54,415 bases of DNA from Ignavibacteria bacterium. GTDB lineage: Bacteria; Bacteroidota; Ignavibacteria; Kapaibacteriales; UBA4661. The number at the start of each line of letters is the position of its first letter. Positions within the stretch are counted from its first letter, which is position 1. A model generated the notes under the pieces. That model searched no databases and was not told the DNA's origin. It saw only the letters and a program-made list of their open reading frames with translations. This document shows, piece by piece, positions 33,717 through 40,898 of this stretch. Location: positions 1 to 54,415 of the forward strand of contig JACVZY010000038.1 in NCBI GenBank assembly GCA_014654705.1, written 5' to 3'. Made by a program: the position numbers and the translations under genes.

Positions 33717-35774
33717 ATGCTCATCACCCGCATCAAAGCTGACCATTTTAAGACGTATCATGCACTTGACCTCGACCTGAGTGTGAGCGAGGGGAAACCG
33801 CTTGTTCTTATCGGCGGCGCGAATGGCGGCGGCAAAACCACCCTTTTTCAAGCGGTCTGCGGTGCACTGTACGGGTTGAAAATCACCACCGAGCAGCAAT
33901 TTCACGAACTGTACAACACGGGTGATAATGCCCGTGCAGGCTCCGGTATGGCATCGGAACAAGGTATTCGGCACATCACGCTTGAAATTAACTTTGTCGG
34001 ACATCTTTTGGGCGAAGAGAAGCCGCACTTGCTCTCGCGGCGCTATGAAGTTTCTGCAAACGGCAAAAAATCTGAGGTAGTGGAGTATGTCAATGCAAAC
34101 TTTGGCGGAATGAAATATGCTTTCAATAGTGCCATGCCGCAACGCGAGCGCATGAAACATCAAACCGAAATAGCGAAAATTATCAAGGCGAATCTGCCCG
34201 AAGAACTCAGCCGCTACTTTCTTTTTGATGCGATGGAGTCCGGTGCACTCGTGCGTGAGGACGAGATAAACCGCGTTATTCGAGAAAATATCGAAAGCGT
34301 GATGGGCTTTGGGAAATATATTCAGCTTGGGCGTGTTGCCGAAACGCTTGCCAAGCGCACCAATGCTGAAAGGCTCAAACTTGAAAATGAAAAGCATGAA
34401 TACATGAGGCTTCTGGGCGAAAAACGGCAATTAGAAGCTCGTGCCGCCACGCTGGAAATAGAACTTGCGGAGTCATTTGCTTTTCGTCGCAAGAACAAAA
34501 CACTTTACGAAGCCCTCCAACACGACCTCGAAGCCGGGTTCGCTCTTACTAGGACGATAGAGCAAACGAAAAAAGAAATTGAAACAATTCTGAGCCGTGA
34601 ACGCGGCTACCACAGCGCCGTGCAAGGTTTTGCTCAGAACTTTGAGCAGCACGTTATTTTGCCGAATCTTGCCCACGCGCTTCGCAGCGAACTTGTGCTT
34701 ATTATTTCCACCAAAAACGCCGTTGAAAAGCAAGGTGAGGAAACTATCAAACGCGAAACCGTTGAGCGAATTGTCCGCGAGGCGCTGCGGTACTTGCGGG
34801 ATAAAACGTTGATAGAGGAGAATGTTGCTCAATCGCTGGAGGCTTCCTTAGTGGAGTATCTCGTTTCGGCACGAATGTCGGCGGCACAAGCGGATTTCTA
34901 CGAATTTTTGAATCAGCAGGAAGTTCGCGCTTTGGAGAACCTTTTGCACGGCGCACACACGAACCCTTTTGCACAGATTCTTGAACAAAAAAGCCAGCTT
35001 TTGAGCCAATTAGAAAGACTTCCGGGGTTGGAACGAAGTCTCGAAGAGTGGCGTAGCCATGCGGCAAGTAAGGATTTTTCGCTTATTCGTGTTTTTGAGC
35101 GGAACGAAAACACGATTGAACTGCACGAAGAAGAGCAAAAGCGCATCACGGCTGACCTTGCGGCAATCGAAACACGCCTTCATGCGTTTGATATTCAAAT
35201 GGACAATGCCGCCGACCCGAAATATGACCTTCTCCAAAAACTCAAACCTTTTTTCCTCGAAACCGGTGCGACGCTTTTGCAAGCAAAGAAGCGGCAAATC
35301 GAAATGACGATGATGCAAGACCTGAACATCAATCTTGTGCCTTACCGCAGTGTGATTGACCGCGTGGAGCTTTCGGATTCTCTCGCAGACCTGAGTTTTC
35401 GGATGTATCACACAAGCGGCAATGAAATTGCACTTAATCAGCTCAACACCGCATCAAAGCAGATTGTTGTGCAATGCCTCCTGAAAGCGCTGCATCAATT
35501 TGGCGAATACGACCCGCCGGTGATGATAGATACGGTAATGGGTGCGCTTGATGAAGAAAGTCGCCAGACGGTACTTGAAAACTACTTCCCTGAGCTTTCG
35601 CATCAGACAATTCTTCTCAGTTCCGACAGCGAAATTCGCCCCAATGGAGATTTCGATACTCTCGTTCCGTTTATTTCTCGTGCCTACACGCTCAAACGCG
35701 ACAAGGAGCGCCAATGTACGGAGATTGAGGAGGGGTATTTTGGAAAAAGTCTCAGCATTATTCGGACACAATAA
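33717..35774 (+). CDS. DndD-like SMC/RecF-type ATPase
   Basis: A 685-residue SMC-family ATPase resembling DndD, the ATPase of DNA phosphorothioation systems. The head begins MLITRIKADHFKTYHALDLD and has a Walker A, G34-A-N-G-G-G-K-T41. A DndD-typical FLFDAME segment (about 175-182) follows. The coiled-coil arms span about 215-480. The C-terminal head has a signature region QLNTASKQIVVQCLLKALHQ (from 575) and Walker B/D-loop MIDTVMGALDEESRQ (D605), then HQTILLSSDSEI. The usual signature S-x-G-E is altered to N577-T-A-S580. It is followed 62 bp later by a HerA-type gene, with no terminator between. No dndA, dndB or dndC is present in the window. No ribosome-binding site is evident; the ATG is fixed by the conserved N-terminus. 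Confidence 0.8.
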   Translation: MLITRIKADHFKTYHALDLDLSVSEGKPLVLIGGANGGGKTTLFQAVCGALYGLKITTEQQFHELYNTGDNARAGSGMASEQGIRHITLEINFVGHLLGEEKPHLLSRRYEVSANGKKSEVVEYVNANFGGMKYAFNSAMPQRERMKHQTEIAKIIKANLPEELSRYFLFDAMESGALVREDEINRVIRENIESVMGFGKYIQLGRVAETLAKRTNAERLKLENEKHEYMRLLGEKRQLEARAATLEIELAESFAFRRKNKTLYEALQHDLEAGFALTRTIEQTKKEIETILSRERGYHSAVQGFAQNFEQHVILPNLAHALRSELVLIISTKNAVEKQGEETIKRETVERIVREALRYLRDKTLIEENVAQSLEASLVEYLVSARMSAAQADFYEFLNQQEVRALENLLHGAHTNPFAQILEQKSQLLSQLERLPGLERSLEEWRSHAASKDFSLIRVFERNENTIELHEEEQKRITADLAAIETRLHAFDIQMDNAADPKYDLLQKLKPFFLETGATLLQAKKRQIEMTMMQDLNINLVPYRSVIDRVELSDSLADLSFRMYHTSGNEIALNQLNTASKQIVVQCLLKALHQFGEYDPPVMIDTVMGALDEESRQTVLENYFPELSHQTILLSSDSEIRPNGDFDTLVPFISRAYTLKRDKERQCTEIEEGYFGKSLSIIRTQ

Positions 35775-35836
35775 AACGAACTTTTGTACACCACTTTTAT
35801 CTTGCTTTCAGATACTACACTACATATTCTGCTTTT

Positions 35837-37444
35837 ATGTCCCCTCATAGCCTTGAATTTACTGCGCTTCGTCAAGCAGAGTCTCTCCCTACGCTCCTTG
35901 CAAAGCTCAAAGACCGCATTGAATCACTGCTCAACCTCAGCGATTATCACGGCGAACTAAAGCCCGTGCTCGTTAGTACGAATCTCGTGCAGCGCTTGTG
36001 CCTCGCTACGGGCTTGGGGTGTGAAGAAAAGCGTAACCGTGCGGAACTTGATGCAATCAACCTTTCGGACACAACGTATATTCACGATACGGTTTTTACG
36101 CGGATGAATCTTTTGGCGATGTGGTCGGCGCTGGTGAAGATGCGATATAATGCGCTCCCGCTTGATTGGGCAAGTACCACCACCCTCAGCGCTATCGTCA
36201 ATGCCGAGATGCTGCGCGGTGCGGAGCTTCTTTTAGAAGATGATGCTTTGTTATCAGCGCTTGCTTCTACGGCTCTTGAAACAAGCAACCGTGTATCAGA
36301 ACAGCTGCCGATTTTGAACCTGCATATCGGAACCTTTGCGGACGGCAATGCTCAAGCAGCCTCATTAAACCTGAACGGGCGCGATATTCCGAACACCCAA
36401 ATCCTCATCGCCGGCACGACTGGTTCCGGAAAGACCAATCTTCTGGCTGTCCTGCTTCAGCAAATTCGTAGCGCGTCGGTCGAAACGCCTTTTCCTGTCA
36501 ATTTTTTGTTGTTCGATTACAAAGGTGAATTTTCCGACCCCGCCAATGCCGCATGGTTGCAGCACTTCGAGGTGCAGCGCCGTTGCATCATTGACCCGCT
36601 CCACGAGGCGTTGCCCTTTAATCCGTTCAAAGATTTTTCCCAAAAGCAAAATGCTCGCAGCGAAATCAATCTTTACGCAACCGAACTCGCCGAAGCACTA
36701 TTGGCGCTAGACCGTGCCACCATTAGTGCCAATATGGCAAACAGACTCACCGAAGCAGTGATTCAGGCATATGGACGCACCAACAATGCTCCCGTCAGCT
36801 TTGAGCGCATTTACGACGAGTACACCGCGCTCCAAGACCCGCGCGAACAAAGCAAATCGGATTCGATAAAATCTATGCTTTCGCAGCTCATTCGGTCGAA
36901 CCTCTTTGCGGCAAGCGATAGTGCCGATTTGGTGCGGTCGAGCTTTATCATCAAAATGGATACGTTCCCCAAAGACGGCATCATTGCAAAAGCGATGGTT
37001 TATTTCACGATTGCCAAGCTCAATGCGCTCTACGAAACGCTGCCTGTGCAAACAATGAACGACAAACACGTGGAATTACGCCACTTTACTATCATTGACG
37101 AAGCGCACTATATGCTGGACTTTGACAACAAACCGCTTCGCAATCTCATTGCCACCGGACGCAACAAGGGATTGAGCATTATTCTGGCAACGCAAAGTAT
37201 GGAGAGTTTTCGGTCGGATTATTTTGATTTTTACGCCAACGCCCAATATCCACTTATCATGCGTCAGCAAACCATGAACGACCGCGTTTTGCGAGATTTA
37301 TTTGGTCTGTCGGGGCAGGAATTTACAAAGCTGAAAGAGGCAATCAGCAATTTGAAAAAAGGCGAAGTGATTTTGCGCACAGGCTCTTCCACTCTCGCTT
37401 CGTCGCGAAAATTCAGGAAAATTGCGGTAACGCATTTGGTATAG
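35837..37444 (+). CDS. HerA/FtsK-like ATPase, possibly with DndE-like N-terminal domain
   Basis: A 535-residue P-loop motor ATPase of the HerA/DUF87 group, hexameric DNA translocases. The ATPase domain spans about 165-535. Walker A: G193-T-T-G-S-G-K-T200. It also has LLFDYKGEF (about 219-227), Walker B HFTIIDEAHYML (D421, E422), sensor ATQS in GLSIILATQSMESF, and a C-terminal FGLSGQEFTKLKEAI helix. The first 130 residues are helical; STNLVQRLCLATGL followed by NLSDTTYIHDT and EMLRGAELL has the order of conserved segments of DndE. I therefore suspect a DndE-HerA fusion, known in some Dnd loci, but that part is weak. It lies 62 bp after the DndD-like gene, and a strong hairpin follows its stop. 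Confidence 0.75.
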   Translation: MSPHSLEFTALRQAESLPTLLAKLKDRIESLLNLSDYHGELKPVLVSTNLVQRLCLATGLGCEEKRNRAELDAINLSDTTYIHDTVFTRMNLLAMWSALVKMRYNALPLDWASTTTLSAIVNAEMLRGAELLLEDDALLSALASTALETSNRVSEQLPILNLHIGTFADGNAQAASLNLNGRDIPNTQILIAGTTGSGKTNLLAVLLQQIRSASVETPFPVNFLLFDYKGEFSDPANAAWLQHFEVQRRCIIDPLHEALPFNPFKDFSQKQNARSEINLYATELAEALLALDRATISANMANRLTEAVIQAYGRTNNAPVSFERIYDEYTALQDPREQSKSDSIKSMLSQLIRSNLFAASDSADLVRSSFIIKMDTFPKDGIIAKAMVYFTIAKLNALYETLPVQTMNDKHVELRHFTIIDEAHYMLDFDNKPLRNLIATGRNKGLSIILATQSMESFRSDYFDFYANAQYPLIMRQQTMNDRVLRDLFGLSGQEFTKLKEAISNLKKGEVILRTGSSTLASSRKFRKIAVTHLV

Positions 37445-37469
37445 AGAGTAACAATAAGGCGGCTTTCGT

Positions 37470-37499
37470 TTCCCTCGCCGATGGCTATCGGTGAGGGAA
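37470..37499. terminator. terminator-like hairpin after the HerA-type gene
   Basis: TTCCCTCGCCGAT (37470-37482) pairs with ATCGGTGAGGGAA (37487-37499), a 13-bp stem with a single G-U pair and a 4-nt loop, starting 26 bp after the stop codon. There is no T-run, so termination would be weak or Rho-assisted. It marks the end of the two-gene module. Confidence 0.5.
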
Positions 37500-37620
37500 G
37501 GGGTTGAAACCTCTTGGCGCAAAGAGCGCTTCAGCATTTGTGTTTACGATAGTCGCATTTATGCTTCCAACTGAATTCACATAGAATCGTATTTTCTAAT
37601 CATTGTCTTTCAATTTTTCC

Positions 37621-38763
37621 ATGAACCTCCGCTCAAAACTCCCGAATGTCGGGACAACAATTTTTACCGTCATGTCCCAGATGGCGCATGATTACAAAGC
37701 AATCAATCTTGCACAGGGCTTCCCCAATTTTCCGCCTTCCGCCGAACTCTTAGATGCCGCCACAAACGCCATGCAGCGCGGCTTGAATCAATACGCACCG
37801 ATGGCGGGCTATGCACCGCTTCGGGAGCGGATTGCAGAAAAAATTGAGCATTGCTACCAAAGGCGCGTCAATCCTGACACGGAACTTACCGTTACGCCCG
37901 GCGGGACGGCAGCGCTTTTTGCAGCAATGATGGCTATTGTCCATGCGGGCGATGAGGTGATTGTGCTAGAGCCTTGTTACGACTCGTATTTGCCGACTCT
38001 CGAACTCTGCGGAGCATCTGTGAAGCGTGTGCCGATGAGCTTTCCTGATTATTCGATTGATTGGGATGCTGTGCAGCAAGCTGTCTCTCCCAAAACCAGA
38101 ATGCTCGTGCTGAATACGCCACATAATCCCACAGGGAGTATACTACGCAAAATAGATATGGAGCGGCTTGCGACGATTGTCAGCAATACCGACATCATCA
38201 TTCTGAGCGACGAGGTCTATGAGCACATCACCTTCGACGGTGAGCGGCATGAGAGCGTTTTGCGGTATCCTGAGCTTGCCGAACGCTCATTTGTGGTGTC
38301 GTCCTTTGGTAAAACCTTCCACGTTACGGGCTGGAAAACTGGCTACTGCGTGGCTCCGGCGGCTCTCACAAGCGAATTTCGCAAGGTGTATCAATTTATG
38401 AATTTCGCTTCCTTCACCCCAGCGCAAGTAGCATTTGCAGAGATTCTCGCCAATAAATCGCACTACGAAACGCTTTCTCGGTTCTATCAATCAAAGCGGG
38501 ACTACTTCCGTAAACAAATGGAAGGTTCGCGCTTTGAAATGCTGCCTTCCCATGGCTCGTACTTCCAACTTGCTCGCTATTCCGCCATTTCCGACATGAA
38601 GGACAGCGATTTTGCGGTGTGGCTCACAAAAACGCACGGCGTGGCGGTGATTCCTGTTTCGGCGTTTTATGCAGACGGAACGGACAATCATGTTATCCGC
38701 TTTTGCTTTGCGAAGACCGAAGAAACACTGGAGCTTGCTGCGGCGGCACTTAGGAAAGTGTAA
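37621..38763 (+). CDS. PLP-dependent aminotransferase, methionine/kynurenine aminotransferase type
   Basis: A 380-residue class I/II aminotransferase, cytosolic, closest in pattern to methionine aminotransferase YbdL and kynurenine/glutamine transaminases. Typical segments: INLAQGFPNFPP (substrate-binding loop, about 30-41), NQYAPMAGYAPLRERIA, VTPGGTAALFAA, NTPHNPTGSI, LSDEVYEH, and the PLP lysine K231 in SSFGKTFHVTGWKTGY. The C-terminal arginine is in NHVIRFCFAKTEETL. It may serve methionine salvage or transamination of methionine to its keto acid. The ATG at 37621 is preferred over a TTG at 37603. The hairpin after the preceding gene argues that it is a separate transcription unit. Confidence 0.9.
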   Translation: MNLRSKLPNVGTTIFTVMSQMAHDYKAINLAQGFPNFPPSAELLDAATNAMQRGLNQYAPMAGYAPLRERIAEKIEHCYQRRVNPDTELTVTPGGTAALFAAMMAIVHAGDEVIVLEPCYDSYLPTLELCGASVKRVPMSFPDYSIDWDAVQQAVSPKTRMLVLNTPHNPTGSILRKIDMERLATIVSNTDIIILSDEVYEHITFDGERHESVLRYPELAERSFVVSSFGKTFHVTGWKTGYCVAPAALTSEFRKVYQFMNFASFTPAQVAFAEILANKSHYETLSRFYQSKRDYFRKQMEGSRFEMLPSHGSYFQLARYSAISDMKDSDFAVWLTKTHGVAVIPVSAFYADGTDNHVIRFCFAKTEETLELAAAALRKV

Positions 38764-38846
38764 AACGAATCTGAGGAACACCAAGCGGTTCTTTCTGCTC
38801 ATTAGCAAGAAGAGTCAGCAATGTGCCTGCATATACTAGGTCGTGT

Positions 38847-39719
38847 TTACAGAATCCAGCAATGCCGAAAATCATGGATAAACGCTGCAATCGTGCGTGG
38901 TGAGCGTCCCAAAAGGTTTTCCAAATCGGAAGAGTAAACATCAGCGGCTCCGCTAATGGTCTGGTGGTAAAGATAAATCATAATGAGCGTAAAGGTCAGC
39001 GATGTTCCTTCACGCCATTTCCGAAGAAAAAAATGCACCTTTGAGGGATTGGCATAGCGAATCGTGCGACCAAGTTCGTTGGTCAGAAGTGCGGCAATTT
39101 CATTGTACGTGTAGGAAGCGTTGCCCGTCAAATCAAATGCTTTCCCTACGTGCTGCTGAGGGTTCGCCAAAATGTGCGCCGCTGCCTCGCCAATATCTCG
39201 CACATCCACAAAATTTGTTTTTCCCATGCCCGCAGGAACAAAAATTTCGCTCCGTGTGCGTATCTCCTCCAAATGTGTGGTGGACAAATTTTGCATAAAA
39301 AAGCTGGGACGTAAAAACGTCCACTGAACGCCACTTGCGCGGAGATATTGCTCGATAGCATAATGCGGGGTGCGTGTTTGCCGCTCCACACCTTGCAGGG
39401 AAAGAAAAACAATATGCCGCACACCAGCCTCTTTTGCAGCCTCAATGGCAGGGGCAATATAGCGCGGCACGTCGGAAATTGGCGGCGGACGCAAGAGGAA
39501 GAGCGTATCAATACCACGCAGCGCCGATTTTACCGTTGGAAGCCGCATAAAATCAAATTCTACTGTCTCCACACCAGAGTTGTTCTGTCCGATGCTGCTT
39601 GGTGAAGTAGCAGCAAGGACAATTTCAACCGTGTCAGTATGAAAGCGCTGCAAGGCGCTGACAACCTCGCATCCAACATTGCCGCTGGCACCGGTAACTA
39701 AAATTCGTGGTTTCTTCAT
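38847..39719 (-). CDS. NmrA-like NAD(P)-binding protein
   Basis: A 290-residue atypical short-chain dehydrogenase of the NmrA/NAD(P)-binding type. The Rossmann fold starts with ILVTGASGNVGCEVVSAL (dinucleotide loop G-x-S-G-x-x-G), followed by ALRGIDTLFLLRPP, AKEAGVRHIVFLSLQGVER, the WTFLRPSFFMQNL segment and NFVDVRDIGEAAAHIL. These match NmrA/NAD(P)H-quinone oxidoreductase-like relatives. No classical Y-x-x-x-K catalytic pair is visible, so the protein may bind NADP as a sensor or act as a reductase of quinone-like compounds. It lies downstream of another NAD(P)-binding gene on the same strand, about 40 bp apart, and may be co-transcribed with it. Confidence 0.85.
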   Translation of the reverse strand: MKKPRILVTGASGNVGCEVVSALQRFHTDTVEIVLAATSPSSIGQNNSGVETVEFDFMRLPTVKSALRGIDTLFLLRPPPISDVPRYIAPAIEAAKEAGVRHIVFLSLQGVERQTRTPHYAIEQYLRASGVQWTFLRPSFFMQNLSTTHLEEIRTRSEIFVPAGMGKTNFVDVRDIGEAAAHILANPQQHVGKAFDLTGNASYTYNEIAALLTNELGRTIRYANPSKVHFFLRKWREGTSLTFTLIMIYLYHQTISGAADVYSSDLENLLGRSPRTIAAFIHDFRHCWIL

Positions 39720-39758
39720 GTGGTTTGCGCCTTGCTCGTGAAAAAATTACATTTGCTG

Positions 39759-40397
39759 TTAATAACTGACAAATGGCATAGAATGGATGTGCTGCGGATC
39801 CACTAGCTCTTTGGCAATAAACGCCGCCAAATCTTGATAGGCAATTGTCGTACTGGCGTTCACGCCCACCAAGCCAACTCTGTACTCTCCCTTAGCAGGT
39901 GCATCCAAAATTCGTGGGGCACGGACAACTGTCCAATCGGTTGCAGAAGCAGCAAGTACATTTGCATGAGCAACAGCATCGGCTACAACATCCTTTGCTA
40001 CGAATCCCATTACTACTTTGAACGCTTTATCAATAAATTTTGGCTGATCGTGTTTGTAGGGCACTGCACCACCGGTCAGACTGATAATGCGCTTCACACC
40101 GTATTTCTGCATAGCAGCGAGAATGTGCTTCGTTGCCACGGTCTGCATATCCTTGTTCTGATTATCGCCGCGGACATGACCAAGTACGCTTACCGCAGCT
40201 TCCGTACCTTCGATAGTACGCTCAATATCACTTTTATTGAGCACATTTCCTTCAATAATCGTCAAATGGGGGTGTTTTATTTCTACCTTTTGTGCATTGC
40301 GAGCCAGAGCATGGATAGCAAACCCTTGTTTCAAGAGCATTTCAGCAAGTGGCTTTCCTGTCCGTCCCGTTATTCCAAAAAGAGCAATTGTTTTCAT
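39759..40397 (-). CDS. NAD(P)H-binding atypical SDR oxidoreductase
   Basis: A 212-residue NAD(P)-binding protein of the SDR_a5/NAD(P)H-binding type. It begins with MKTIALFGITGRTGKPLAEML (dinucleotide loop G-x-T-G-x-x-G) and continues with IIEGNVLNKSDIERTIEG, VSVLGHV, KYGVKRIISLTGGAVP, and WTVVRAPRIL, the last typical of this group. Relatives are often quinone- or flavin-related reductases of unknown substrate. The ATG at 40395-40397 starts directly at the Rossmann strand; an upstream extension is implausible. It is divergent from an HxlR regulator gene, an arrangement seen for regulator-oxidoreductase pairs that respond to electrophiles. Confidence 0.85.
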   Translation of the reverse strand: MKTIALFGITGRTGKPLAEMLLKQGFAIHALARNAQKVEIKHPHLTIIEGNVLNKSDIERTIEGTEAAVSVLGHVRGDNQNKDMQTVATKHILAAMQKYGVKRIISLTGGAVPYKHDQPKFIDKAFKVVMGFVAKDVVADAVAHANVLAASATDWTVVRAPRILDAPAKGEYRVGLVGVNASTTIAYQDLAAFIAKELVDPQHIHSMPFVSY

Positions 40398-40454
40398 AGA
40401 TTCGGTGATAAAGGTGAGAATGAAATATTTCTTTGCAAATCTACAATAATCACT

Positions 40455-40490
40455 GTACTTTAAGCAAGTACCTACCAAAAAGTAGGGTAC
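40455..40490. promoter_or_regulatory. overlapping operator-like inverted repeats, HxlR intergenic region
   Basis: Two inverted repeats share a GTAC. The first is GTACTT-TAAGC-AAGTAC (40455-40471), a perfect 6-bp arm. The second is GTACCTAC-CAAAAA-GTAGGGTAC (40468-40490), with one extra base in the right arm. They lie between the divergent HxlR and NAD(P)H-binding genes (start codons at 40508 or 40532, and 40397), where an HxlR dimer would be expected to bind. Confidence 0.6.
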
Positions 40491-40507
40491 ATACCTAATT
40501 GTAAACA

Positions 40508-40894
40508 ATGTGCAATTATCAGCTGTCTGCCATGAAAAGAAATATATCAACTCTGCCTTCTGCATCTGTACACCATGCCGGAGATAATTCTCACTCGCCT
40601 GGCTGCCCTGTGCGCAAGGCAATGGAAATCGTCGGTGGGAAATGGAAATTATTCATTATCCAGCAGCTAGGTACTGGAATGATGCGCTATGGTGATCTAA
40701 AACGTGCAATACCCGACATTAGCGAAAAAATGCTTATACAAGAACTGAAAAGCCTTGTAGATTTGGGCATTCTGGAGAAGAAATCATTTGGAGAAATACC
40801 ACCCCGAGTGGAATACAGACTTACACAACAAGGCAAAAAAGCGCTTCCGCTCTTGGAACACATAAAAGCGTTTGGCGAAGCCATGATGGACTAA
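40508..40894 (+). CDS. HxlR-family transcriptional regulator
   Basis: A winged-helix regulator of 128 residues (120 from the alternative start at 40532). Family marks: the conserved cysteine C33 in PGCPVRKAMEIVGGKWKLFI, the helix-turn-helix region RYGDLKRAIPDISEKMLIQELK and the wing GIPPRVEYRLTQQGK-type segment (here GEIPPRVEYRLTQQGKKALP). Many HxlR proteins (YodB, HypR, QorR) sense electrophiles or thiol stress through that cysteine and control a neighbouring oxidoreductase. The divergent NAD(P)H-binding genes fit that pattern, and operator-like repeats lie between them. The longer ATG start is kept, but the conserved part begins later. Confidence 0.9.
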   Translation: MCNYQLSAMKRNISTLPSASVHHAGDNSHSPGCPVRKAMEIVGGKWKLFIIQQLGTGMMRYGDLKRAIPDISEKMLIQELKSLVDLGILEKKSFGEIPPRVEYRLTQQGKKALPLLEHIKAFGEAMMD

Positions 40895-40898
40895 GAAC

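Noticed and set aside
37603-38763. Aminotransferase considered as the cysteine desulfurase (DndA) partner of the DndD-like gene
   Set aside because: It is a class I/II aminotransferase (SSFGKTFHVTGWKTGY lysine motif), not a class V cysteine desulfurase, and a hairpin separates it from the module.
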